The notes beneath the pieces are model-generated. The model did not search any database and was not told where the DNA came from. It was given only the letters and a program-made list of their open reading frames with translations. 64,000 nucleotides of DNA from Atherinomorus stipes (lineage: Eukaryota > Chordata > Actinopteri > Atheriniformes > Atherinidae): positions 186,001 through 250,000 of the forward strand of contig JALJCO010012814.1 of the NCBI GenBank assembly GCA_023101725.1, written 5' to 3'. How positions within the stretch are numbered: position 1 is the first letter of the stretch; the number at the start of each line of letters is the position of its first letter. Shown here piece after piece: positions 12,270 through 24,946 of this stretch. A program made the translations under genes and the position numbers.

Positions 12270-13586
12270 CAAACACATAATCCATTAACATCTTTATTTT
12301 AAAATGCATGAACAAGTCTCTCAAAGCAACAGTAGTGCAGCTGAATTTAAAAGAAACCTAACAGTGCTGCCAATATTAAATCAGTAGTTCATTGACTTGT
12401 CTGCCCTCAGTGCAAACTTATTTTTACAGCAATTTTGTAGTTTTTCTACACACTTTTTTAAAAAGTATAGAAACTTGATGGGAGAATGTTTCTATGATAA
12501 AGCAGAGGCTCATACTCAAGCATTTCTAGATGTCATGCCTGATAACATCAATGTCTGAGCAGTAGTTGCACTTAACATATTAACTGTTGAAGTCTTCCTC
12601 TTCAAATTCAGTTAACAGTTTACATTCAGCAAATGCAAGGCAAATTAAAAAAAAAAAAAAAAATCCTGAGTGCTCGATACAGTCAGATCTATGGCATTTA
12701 TCTTCAGAGTTTTCAGCCAGAGGTAAATTTGCTGGTGCCATGTCTTGTAGACAGGACATATTTTGTGCAATAGTCACAACTCATTTAAGAGGTGGGAGGA
12801 AGCTGGTGTTATTTACTTCCAAATCTGGTGTTTCATGCCATTGTTAAGAGTCACAGGATTTGGCAAAACCACAAAAGATGATGTGCATTCCAAGGCAGCT
12901 ACTCTTACTTTGTAAGCAACATTGAAAGACAAAAAAAGAGAAGGGGGCGTTTAACCTTTTTGATTCATAATGAAACTGAAAAATCAGCCAAATAAAAGCA
13001 GCTAATTTTCTCTTGATCGATATGAGGAATGAATTTATGATTGAAGAGATGTTTCTTTGCAGAGGCCAGTGACGCAATGCGAACAACCACGGCACGGTAA
13101 CCAACCCAGGGAGGTAAGCCGATCTGTAGCTAGCGTGCCACATTCGTATCATTACCACACGGAAAACGGGCACCACGCTACAATCAGCACAGATGCTCAC
13201 TGCAACCCACAGGAACATAGCTGCGTGCCACATGTCACCCACAACAAACACGGAGAATGTAAACAACAGAATAAATGTACAAGAGCTCGTTTCTTCAACC
13301 TTTCTTAACTTCCATGTCTTTGTGTGCCACAGACAAAATGTTTGAATAAATACTTTTAAATAAACGGGTCAAAGGTGCACCGTTTGGGTGCATGGGATCT
13401 GTATCAGAACTTCACATGTGAGCAATCGATCTGCATGTAACACAGGAAAAGGGGAGATTTTTGTTGCAGATGTATTCAAATAAGAGAAAACAGGAAGAAT
13501 GGAAACCAAAGTGGTGAGGCTGAGCTGACAGATGACTGAAGGTTGTCTGCTCTCACCACCGTGCCCTGCACCAGGGTTAACTTTCA
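12270..13586 (-). other. smim29: smim29 3' UTR
   Basis: About 1.3 kb between the smim29 stop and its only good minus-strand poly(A) signal. A 140-codon minus-strand ORF lies inside (12844-13266) but matches no family I know and is treated as chance. Confidence 0.55.
12293..12298 (-). terminator. smim29: Polyadenylation signal, smim29
   Basis: AATAAA on the minus strand (TTTATT on plus). Cleavage is expected near 12265-12280. This places the smim29 3' end only tens of bases from the hmga1 3' end. Confidence 0.6.
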
Positions 13587-15431
<1,845 letters not shown>

Positions 15432-15621
15432 CGTAAACGTTCAGGATGGAGGGACACAGGGGGCTGCTTGTGCAGGGTCTTTGTACAAGCAGCAAACCCC
15501 CTCTTTATGGCAGACACTGTGCAGCGGCTCACTCGTCAAGCTGCCCCCTTGTTTATGCCTCATCCTCGTCGTTCATGTGACTTCCACATGGTATCACTGC
15601 CCTCCCTAATCAGCGAGAAAT
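15432..15621 (-). other. smim29: smim29 5' UTR part of exon 2, with upstream ORFs
   Basis: An acceptor TTTCTCTCAG ends at 15622 on the minus strand, so this exon carries about 190 nt of leader before the start codon. At least three upstream ATGs occur. The longest upstream ORF covers 15441-15563 (40 codons). It lies in the same frame as smim29 and stops 9 nt before the real start, so it cannot extend the protein. Such ORFs usually dampen translation; an effect here is inferred. Confidence 0.55.
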
Positions 15622-16128
15622 CTGAGAGAAACACGGAATGAAAAGAATTTGCACACAGTTACCTGCCTATCAAAGAAGCTGTGGGATCACACAGCGGCGG
15701 TTAAGTCATTAAAGGAACAACATCTGAACAAGTGATAAACTGGTAAAACTCAGAAAAGGATTAAAATTCAGAGTGGCTTATTTCTAACTCAACTAGTTCA
15801 TGTCTTCATAGCAAGCTTCCTTTGCTATGGTCAGTTGTTTTGGCGCAATTTGACATGTATCTCAAACTGCACGAACTATCGAGATAAAAATAAATAACTT
15901 AACCACCAGTAATTCCCTTTCCTGTATATGAAGGTTGCACATAGAAATATTAAAGTGTCTGCCAGCGTTATAAACCACGAAGATAGCTGACGTAAACCGC
16001 ACAGGTATAATGTCAATTTCATTTTGTGAACAAACTGACGAAAGTGCTGAGCCTAATGCGAGGCTGGACTGTAAGCAAATATATTCAGAGGGGGTTTTTG
16101 TTTTGTTTTCGAGTAAATTCTAACTCAC

Positions 16129-16215
16129 CGTGCAATGTCAGAGGCGCCCCCGTCGAGGTCCGTGTTCAGCTGCAGACTGAAGAACTTCCGGAAGCGCTGG
16201 TGACAACAATCCAAC
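16129..16215 (-). promoter_or_regulatory. smim29: smim29 promoter and noncoding first exon (inferred)
   Basis: On the minus strand a donor GCACG|GTGAGT ends a GC-rich segment at 16129. That segment holds two ETS-type sites, CTTCCGGAAG (palindromic) and, further upstream, CAGGAAG. This is typical of TATA-less housekeeping promoters whose transcription starts at or near ETS sites. It would splice to the acceptor at 15622. The transcription start is estimated. Confidence 0.5.
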
Positions 16216-16418
16216 TTCCTGTGTGCAACCGTCAGAATAAAAGCATGAGTAAACTAGGTTACAGAAAGGTTGAATCTGTGTAATGTAAATAAATAAATAA
16301 ATAATCCTAAAAATGTACTTCTTAAATATCTGAGTTTAGCACCAAAAGTAAGCAATTTTGTATTTGGCCGGTTGTTTATTTGTTGTAACAGTGTTTCTTC
16401 ACAATAAATCTTATAAAT

Positions 16419-16774
16419 TCCGACAACATACTAAAGAGGAGAAATTAACGAAAGTATCTACTTTACCTGGCGATCACTATTTGTTTTGGTGTTTGTGTCC
16501 GAATCTCGGGATGCTTGAAATCAAATGTCGTTCAGAAATCGCACGATATCTCGCGTCCCCCACTGGTGTTTTGACGTGATTTATCATGTGATTTGAGGAA
16601 TCGCGCAGTAAGTCGCGTCCTCCACCGGTGTTTTGACGCAAGTTGCTGCACGATTTTGGAATGAGATTTGATTTTTCCAGCATCTCGAGATTTGGACACA
16701 AACACCAAAACAAATAGAAATCGCCAGGTAAAGTAGATACATCTGCATTTCTCCTCTCTAAAATGTTGTTGGAC
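16419..16774. mobile_element. Long-inverted-repeat element, family not recognised
   Basis: Arms 16419-16515 and 16678-16774 (about 97 bp each) are reverse complements with scattered differences and small indels. Shared blocks include GTATCTACTTTACCTGGCGAT, TTTGTTTTGGTGTTTGTGTCC and AATCTCG. The centre holds two diverged direct copies of about 42 bp (near 16539 and 16598), both with TCGCGTCC and GGTGTTTTGACG. No clear target duplication was seen. Two ORFs, one per strand, exist only because the arms mirror each other. It is probably a nonautonomous foldback or MITE-like DNA element. Confidence 0.6.
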
Positions 16775-17450
16775 ACTCGTTGAGACTATCCAAACCCTTC
16801 AGTGTGGAAACAAAGCATGTTTTTAGGGCGAACTTAGACGCGGGGGCCAGTTGCCCCATACTTATCATGAGCTGGGCTGCTAGCTGCTGCTATGCTGCCT
16901 GCCTGGCTAACTACTGGAGATATCTTGAAAATTCTTTTCTCCATCACTCACATATATGAAAGGACACATGAAAACAGACCCCAGGTTAAAAAAAAAAAAA
17001 AAAAAAAAAAATTTCCCATTAATGTCCAAGGATCATTAATTTTAGCTAAATTCAGTGTGTGAAATAGAAACAGCTTTGGCTAGAAACAGCTTTGGAGCCG
17101 TTTGTTATGTCAAAAACACTGTTTACAGATGTCACATAACATTATACTAGACATAAACTAAGGAGCTAATTGTGAGACAAACACAAAAAAGTCCTTTATT
17201 TCACACAGGAAAGAAAGACCGCATAACTTATATTGCAGAATAAATACCCAGAAGGACTAATAATCAACCTATAAACACAAGTTTACACAACAATTTTCTT
17301 TACACTTTTAATAGCTCATTTATGCTCAACATGAAATATACACACGTTTTAATGTTTTTGACACAAATGGAACCTCATATAGCGGGAGCCCCATGAGACT
17401 GGAGCTTGGCTGTCTGCAGTAAGATCAAGAGAAGAGCTCCACACACCAGA

Positions 17451-17547
17451 AATTGCTCCCGAGGGTTTTTTTTTATTTGCAACGTTTCAGCCGTCTGTCC
17501 TTCTTCAGACCAAAACGTTACAAACTAAAAACCCCTTGAGAGCAATT
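17451..17547. repeat. Palindromic MITE-like repeat
   Basis: Outer arms AATTGCTCCCGAGGGTTTTT (17451-17470) and its near reverse complement ending at 17547 enclose an AACGTTTCAGCCGTCTG / CAGACCAAAACGTT core. The core includes CTGTCCTTCTTCAGAC. This CTGAAGAAGGACAGACGG-type hairpin is widespread in fish genomes. The left neighbourhood (17395-17450) shows nothing else. Confidence 0.5.
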
Positions 17548-18030
17548 TTTTTTTTAACCAGCACCTGTTCTGACTATCTGGGATGTGCATGATACCGCTG
17601 TTTACTTCCAACTGTTCTGTCAACGTTGACTGTGTCTATTGAAGACTACAGTTCCTAAGTTGCTGGCAGAGTGAGGAAATGCATCAGGGATAGGCCTACC
17701 ACTAGAAGAAGCAGGCTGAATCGAGTTTTTATAGTTTTATGTGGTGTTACATTGTATTTGCACTGGAACCACAAATGGAAATTAGCCAGAGGGTGAATCT
17801 GGTACAATGCATCTTTTCTTCTCTGAGATTAATATTTAATGCATAGTCTCTAACAATTAAAAGTAAATACACATGTGGCATGTCTGACCTCCTTTATGAG
17901 ATGGAACTCAGCCTTCATTTTGGAGCTGGCAAAGGGCTCACTCCAAAAGATACTGCAACTAATTTGCTGAACAGCAGCTTGAAGTTGCTCTAAGGTAACT
18001 CAATTCGGTCCAACGAGGCCCGCAATCCAC

Positions 18031-18162
18031 CAGGTTTTCCATGTCTCCCTGCTACAACACACCTGACAAAAAAAAAAAAAAAAAAAAAAGATCCAGCAGC
18101 CAATCAAGCTCTGCACAATGACTCATTAACTTGTGTCAGAGCACGGAGACATGGAAAACCTG
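18031..18162. repeat. Inverted repeat from a teleost interspersed element
   Basis: CAGGTTTTCCATGTCTCC at 18031-18048 and its exact reverse complement at 18145-18162 enclose about 96 bp, with weaker pairing continuing inward and an A run at 18067-18089. The GGAGACATGGAAAACCTG motif is one I associate with common fish repeats near hAT/Harbinger-type elements. The precise family is uncertain. Confidence 0.5.
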
Positions 18163-18774
18163 CTGTTTACAAAAAGCCGGTTTAGTCCCCTGCACTTTTT
18201 TACTGTCCAAATCCATTTTTCCCGTGCCGTCGTCAAACGCACCATGAGCGCCAACGCCGGTAGGTGTGGACCAGATGCGAGTGCAGAGCTGTGCTGAATG
18301 GCGTGTCTCAGGAAAGTCCAGCAAGCCAGTCAGAGCCAGCAAAAAACTTAATAAACCGTGTAAGTTGATGCTAACATGCAGGTAATGTTAGCTAAATAAT
18401 GACTAGAGAATACAAGTCAATATCATGTAAAGCTGGATTACTAATGTTGTTATCTATGTTGCATTTCTTGCTAGTTAGTTCATGCTACAAATAACCCAAC
18501 CCTCTTTCCATATATTGAAAATAAATCTTTATTTTTACATTATATGGAGCTGGTCAGGCCCTGACCTGCTCTCTTTATTGATCTGCTGCTGATAATTAAA
18601 ATGCATTATTGTTGCTGTTATTTTAAAAAAGGAAAATACAATATATGATTTTATACATCCCAACTTGTGATAATTGTGAAACTACATTTTTTCCGCTATA
18701 AACATCAAAATTGATGAGTGTTGCACCCCAAACTATCCAACTGTGCATGTTATGCATCGATATGTTTTTGTCAG

Positions 18775-18880
18775 GTGACAGATAGCAGAGATGCAGGGGG
18801 AGATACAGGAGGAAACACTGGAGGAGGGAGACAAGGAGAAGCTGGAGGAGGTGGAGGAGAAGAGGCTGGAGGCTCACAGG
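18775..18880 (+). other. GA-rich exon-like segment, unrecognised
   Basis: A purine-rich stretch sits between an acceptor-like TTTTTGTCAG (ending 18774) and a donor-like CACAG|GTGAGC (after 18880). It is open in two plus frames. One is rich in Gly/Glu (GGDTGGNTGGG), the other reads as a charged, Glu-rich helix (EEVEEKRLEAH). No flanking exon was found. It may be a transposon-derived exon, a purine-rich repeat or chance. Confidence 0.25.
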
Positions 18881-20379
18881 TGAGCTTGAAAGTGATAATC
18901 TGTATCAGAGCTTTCAAAGTTGAAACACCTGCACATATATATTTTGTCAGATGAAAGAAGCAAACAGGCCAGCTACAGTTTCTTATTTGGTCCGGTGAAC
19001 GTAAAGGTCTGTAAATGTGTAAATGTATTTTATTGGGAAGAAATTGTGACAAAGCGGTGAGTTCATGAGCTGGTCAGGACCTCACAGTAGGGAGGAACAT
19101 AAACTAGCTTATTTGGCAATATTTTGGGTCACTGTTGTAATTACTTAAATTAGAAGTTGCTCATAGATATTCCACCTTTTGTTATGTTTATCTTAACTAG
19201 GTTAGCCGCAGTCAGGTTAGTTAATAAAACTTGTGCCCCCCACATTTGAAATCAAAATTTCTTCCTTGCTTGGTGAGTCTTAATACCAAAATGTCACTGC
19301 GGAAAATACCAGGTTTTAATGTTCATAAAGGAACACAATCCATAAAAAAACACACAAAGCTGGGAGGCAGGTGTGGCCATAAACATAACAGTAAAATGAT
19401 CAAATACAAATAAAAATTTTGTGCATGCAACATAAAGATTCAGGGCAATCAGGCTAAGAGATCATACAACTAAAAGACAGTCAAATCTGTCTAGAAAGAC
19501 TTTGTATGCTTCTAGCTTCAGCAACCAAGCTTGCAACAGTAAGTTCTTTTAAGTTCATTTTTATACGAATACAGAGAAACTCAGCAACTTCCAAGCTGAC
19601 TAGTTCAGAGAGACAGAGAGAGAGAGAGAGAAACAACAATGAATTTAGAGAGGGTTTGCCTGGTCCTCCTGGAGTTACTGATGTGTAATCTTTGCCTACA
19701 AATGCACAGACACTGAAACAGAAGCGATGGAGCAGAGAGTAATGCTGAGTGCAAGGTAGAAAACTCTTCTCTAACCTGCAGCAATGGTTTAAATCATCTG
19801 AATATTCACAGAATATAAGTTTATCATAAAAAGATGATAAGCTTAGAATATCAAAATGAAGTCAAATTGAGAAATGGCGGCATGAAAGTGAGTACTGATT
19901 ATACCGAGAGTCTGACTGTGCGTTGTTCTATAAAAACAAGGAAGACTGCAAAAAAAATATGCTCCTTGTCAGTTCACTTCATGATTATCACTGTAGGCCT
20001 TTTAAAGCTTATACTGGGACATCATTTCAACAAAGACGTTCTTCCAAGGAGTAACAAATGCATTCCCAGTGGGGGTTTTGTATTATTTTTTCTTTTTTCC
20101 ATCATAAATCTGGGAATGGATATTATTCCTTTCAGCAACTTATTAAAAACACGTGGCCTAAAACCCCCCCCCCCCCCCAAAAAAAAAAAAAAAAAATTCA
20201 AACTGCAAAAACAGTTGCTAGTCTTTTAAATAGAAAAGTTGATCTATCATTTTAGTTTGTCGCTGACTTTGCTTTTGTTAGACACCACACCTTTAACAAG
20301 TCTGAATGAAAGATGTTCCTTTTCTCCATTGAATAACTGCACTGTATTGAAAAAATGTAAAAAAAAATCTATCATTTAA

Positions 20380-20535
20380 TGCCAGCAAGTCAACAAAAGT
20401 TGGGAGGGGAGTAATGAAAGACAGAAAAGTTTGTCAAATATGCATCTAACCCTGTTCTAGGGCATTTTGTGGTCAGTAGAATAACTGGTGGCATGTGAGG
20501 GTGTCAGGACTGGGTATAAAAGGGGCAACAACCAA
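20380..20535 (+). mobile_element. Tc1/mariner-type 5' relic
   Basis: The order of AACAAAAGTTGGGAGGGG, then GTGAGGGTGTCAGGACTGGG, then TATAAAAGGGGC matches the untranslated head of a Tc1/mariner family common in fish. No transposase is left. Boundaries are approximate. Confidence 0.4.
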
Positions 20536-21128
20536 ATCATTTTTTTAATTGTTGAAAACATTGTAAAAGATTGAAAATTTCTTCTTTTTTAACCAAATTG
20601 AAGAGTTACACTTTAAACAATTTCTCTTTGTTTTGAGTATTGTTATTTACCATATTCATTCATTTTTGTAGTGGTTAAACAAATCAAAACTAAAAGCAAT
20701 GTGTCCAAGAATATCCCAGTCTTACCACACTGTTCTGCCTTTTATCTGAAAAATAAAATTTGATTTAATGTTAGGAATTTACAAGTAGTTTGGCCTTAAA
20801 TGAAATTGAGGGAAACTAAAATAATTGTTTACACAACCAAACTGGAGAACTGCAATTCATGCTTTGTGTGTCTGTGAGAAGAAACCGATGGGGATCCTGC
20901 AGGCTCGCTGTGACTGGCTCAGAGAAAGCTTCAAATTACTTGCTGTTATCTTCCATGTATTAATTTTATCATCTTTTATTGTGTTTTGGTTTTTTGTTTT
21001 CAAACATGAGCACCTAACACTGACGCTACAACCGTTTAATCAAATTTACATGACTGTGCTGTTGAAAAGTAATTTAAGCTCTTTAGGCTTGTTTAATAAG
21101 TGACAAGTTTACTCAGGCTATGGACCTG

Positions 21129-22806
21129 GGGCCTCATTTATAAAACTGTGCGCAGGATCTTTACTAAAAGTGTACTTGCGCCAAAAACCCAAAGTTTGCA
21201 TGCGCTGAAAAATATTCAGATTTATAAAACTGTGCGTACGCAAAAATCCAAGCAATTTCACCTTTATAAATCACACTCTCCCTGGAAGTTTGCGCAGGTG
21301 AATTTGGCTCATATGCCGCCCCCCTACACGCCCACATTCTACCATGGAGGGTCAATGCAAAGCGCCTCATGCATATTTTTGCATATAAATAAGCAGCTGA
21401 TCTGAGGCATTTAAACTTGATCGTGGCAACTGAGAAGACGAGAAAACGCAGTTTCATGGAGAATGAAGTGGAGGTGCTTGTTGGTGACGTGGAGGCTCGA
21501 AAGAACGTTATATTTGGACTTCACAGTGGAATCACAGTTAAACAGAACTGAAAGCACGTTGCTGCAGCTGAATGAGCACAGCGGCTGCCTGCACACCGGA
21601 GCGCGTTGTGGTTAACAACTGTGCACGGGTTGCAGCCGATTCGGCGGGTCGGTCGAGTCCAGTTCAACACATAGATCTAGGAGTTCCCAAACTTTTTGAG
21701 CTACAACCCCCCCCCCCAGATACCAGACGTTGTTGTTCCTGACCCCCGCAACAGCTGAGCTCTTTATTGTGCGATATATCAGAACATCCTGCAGCATCTC
21801 TACATGTGAGTCTGGAAAACTGGGGGGGGGGATTATGAATGAAATTTTAAATGAAATGAAAAATACTTTATTAATCCCAGGAGGGAAATTCAACATTTGT
21901 AATACTTTCTCTCTCTCTCTCTTTCTCTCTCTCTTTTTTTTAACAATATAACATCTATCTAACATAAAAATTATATAAAAAGTAAAAGTGCAACAATAAT
22001 CATATATACATGATAAAAAAAACAACTAAGCTGACCAAGATATGAGAAGGGGTTTTGTAAGATATTGCTAAATTGCAATTTTTATTATGAGTACGGCTCT
22101 AATTTATTTCTTACAAAATGAATGCGTTTATATTCCTACAGATTAATCTCTCTGCATTGGCAGATTTATTTTGACAACCCTAAAAATTCTAAATGTATTT
22201 GGTTTACAGCGATTACAATCGTCTGGCGACCCTCTGAAATTATCTAAAAATCCCCAGTTCGGGAAGGTTGCTCAGGGGAATCTATCGGCATCCGTCAGTA
22301 ATCATGGCCCAAGGAATATTCGTGGTTTCTAAAAACTCTCTCCATCTTTATCCTCTTCTTTCCATAATCTTCCAGCAGTGCAGCACGTCCACTGTAAAGC
22401 AATATGCACGAGTGTCACCGTTTACTCAGTAATTACAATCAGCCTCCACACTTTGTTTGTTGACCTACCAATAAGTGCCATCACTATTATTGAAGATGTA
22501 CTTTAGCTCTCTTAAATGAGGCTTATGGATTGTACAGCTCAATCCAGGAACAGACGGGGGTTTATGAGAGTCTAGTCTGATATGATGGTTAAATGCATTA
22601 ACGTGGCTAAAGTTCATCATTTCACCAGCGGTGCCGCCAGTTTCCCCGTCTCCAAAATGTTCTTGCGCAAGGTTCAGAGTTTGCATACAGGTGCGCAAAT
22701 TTTCCCGTCAGGTTTGTTTTTATAGATCAGAAACTTTGCGTGGAAAATCACTTACGCCACTTTCAGGCCCTGTTTTGTGCGTAAGCAAGCTTTAAAAATG
22801 AGGCGC
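21129..22806 (+). mobile_element. Decayed PIF-Harbinger element with Myb/SANT-like remnant
   Basis: The left end GGGCCTCATTTATAAAA and the right end (reverse complement GCGCCTCATTTTTAAAG) form terminal inverted repeats. A 3-bp CTG on both sides (21126-21128, 22807-22809) could be the target duplication. Sub-terminal GCGTACGC-like and GCGCA motifs repeat in both ends, as in Harbinger elements. From 21441 a plus-strand frame reads RKRSFMENEVEVLVGDVEAR, typical of the Myb/SANT-like DNA-binding protein these elements encode, then breaks down within about 40 codons. No DDE nuclease was found. A tract-rich insert lies inside. Confidence 0.65.
21840..22030. repeat. Nested repeat insert and CT tract
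   Basis: The motif ACTTTATTAATCCCAGGAGG followed by GAAATTC is a common end of fish interspersed repeats. It is followed by a CT-rich microsatellite (about 21906-21934) and AT-rich DNA. It interrupts the Harbinger element and so inserted later. Confidence 0.45.
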
Positions 22807-22810
22807 CTGG

Positions 22811-24400
22811 GCTCGATAGACTGAAGTCCAGGACTGAATTTCAAGTTCAGATAGAAGGCATGTTGTATTCAAAGTTTGCTCATGTAAGCGAGCTGAGGTC
22901 AAGAATGTGACAGTGGCACTTTTAAACAAGAATCTTCTCTGAAAAATAATGATTTTGTGACTTTACGAAGTAATACAGAAAAGAGAACACAGAAAAGCCT
23001 TCACATATTCAAAACTGTCTTCCTCATTTTCCATTGGTTCTGTTTTTTAAATTCCTTTTTCTTCTATCAGGATGTGACTGCTAAAATCTTTGGATGCAGA
23101 ATCTTAAATAACCCAAAAATATAAATACCTCATCAGAAAAAAAGTCACTGATTCAGAAGCATTGGATTATTCAGTAATATTTACCAATTTAATTAGCAGA
23201 GAATAATCATAGTGTACGCTTATGTGTCCTCTAACATAAGCTAATTACTCATTTAATTTAAAATTGAAGGAAGAACTTTATTTTAATGAGACCCTGTTCT
23301 GAAATGAATGTCTACACTGTGTAACACCCTAAACATAGTTTTGTTCTACAGTAGCAGGAAGAGAATGACTACATTCTTTTTTAAAAGTAGATTTAATGAT
23401 TTACAGTACAGCAGACTAAGAAATTATTTTTGCACTGCCAAATGATCTCCACTAGATGTCGCTCAGTATATGTGGGTCATGTAGAAAGGATGTTGCGCTT
23501 GGTGCGGATGGTGCGCTTTCCTCTGACCATGAACATTTTACATGTTAACTTCAACCTGTTTGTTAATCTGTTTGTTTGATCATATCATCAGTTATTTTCC
23601 TTAATAAAACATAGTATAAAAGTGGGTCCCATAGATCCTGTGGGCTCTCATGTAACTCTTCAGTACAGAGAATAATTTTGGCAGGAAACGCTGAACTGGG
23701 CTTTTACAAGATAAAAGACTTGCAAAGAAAAATGGAACTGAAATGTTATGTAGTCTGGTCTCACAGCTTGGGGACATTGTTACTGAGAGTTAAACATAGA
23801 TTAGCATTAAATCTTTTACGTGGAACTGTGAACATTTTGCGTTAATTTGGATGAAGAATGAAAACTCTGGTGCATTTGGGTGCATGTTATTGAAGGGAGG
23901 GAAGTAGGTTTACTCTTGAGGAGCTGATTAAATCTTTAAGGTCAATGCTTATGACACCCAAACCAATCTCATTAAACAATTTGAAGGCATTTTATTTTCA
24001 ATTCACAAAAGAAACATTTTTTTTTTCCTTTTTGCAGTGTTAGTGTTGGGAGTTGAATGTTTTTGCAGGTCACTTTGCTCCACCAGACATAAATAATAGC
24101 TAACAGCAGGCATAAACTGATCCATACATTCTATAGCAAAGATGTCTGCCTTTCTCTTTGACACTGTAAGATAATTATGCTCCATGTTTTTTTCCTCATG
24201 AATTGGAGTGCAGATGGTTATCATATTGATTCTCAGTGCAAATATTGATGCAGACAGTCTGCGCAATGGTACAAGATGTGCAACTATGAAGATCAGCAGG
24301 TGGACAGATCTTCTAATGGACCTGGACTGGATGAGCCGGTAGGCGCGCAGGCAGCCAAAGGACGAAATCATTCCGTCCACCCCCCCCTCCTTTCCGGTTT
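22811..24400. other. Intergenic DNA, nothing recognised
   Basis: AT-rich sequence between the Harbinger element and the pacsin1 promoter. A 125-codon minus-strand ORF (24003-24380) has no recognisable similarity and no supporting splice signals. I saw no exon, RNA gene or clear repeat. Confidence 0.5.
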
Positions 24401-24946
24401 AGTGCGATGTGAGGCGTGGTTTGCAAGACCAGGAGGCGACACCTCCTCCTAACCTGCGTTTCTCATTGGTTTGACAGTGGATGTCACATATGGGGCTCTC
24501 CCCATCCTTATAACAAGTATATTATTTTAAAAATGCTACATTATTTAATTTAAAAATCTATATACCCCCGTTGAATATGAACTAAACACAGTTTTCACGT
24601 TGATGAAACCAAAGGCGAATATTTTCATAATAAATTTGGCACATTTTGCAAAGCTCCCCTCTGTCAGAGCTGGGAGGAGGGTTTAAAAGTCGCCTTTCCA
24701 AGTTGCATTATCTCATTCGTTTCCCTGCAGCCCAATTCTATCGTCCATTGAGTGTAAGCTGGGCCATCCCCCCAACGCGCGCCTGTGCTGTGGAGCTCCC
24801 CCTTGCTGCGCGCATCGTGATCTCGTGGATGCAGTCTTGCAGAGAACGCAGGGTCACCTTCTGTCACTGCAAGGGGAAATACTGAATAAATTGGAGCAGA
24901 AATTGCTAGGTAGTAGTGGAACAGAGCGGCGGCAGTAGCATCTCCG
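24400..24946 (+). promoter_or_regulatory. pacsin1: pacsin1 promoter and noncoding exon 1 (inferred)
   Basis: GC-richer DNA with an inverted CCAAT box (ATTGG, 24465-24469) and a TATA-like TTTAAAA (24682-24688). A leader of about 235 nt would follow, ending at a strong donor TCTCCG|GTAAGT after 24946. No gene other than pacsin1 lies downstream on this strand, and the next noncoding exon candidate is at 33680. The link to pacsin1 is inferred from order and splice signals, without transcript evidence. Confidence 0.5.

Noticed and set aside
12844..13266. 140-codon minus ORF downstream of smim29
   Set aside because: It lies in the inferred smim29 3' UTR. The hydrophobic stretches are not organised as in a known membrane protein.
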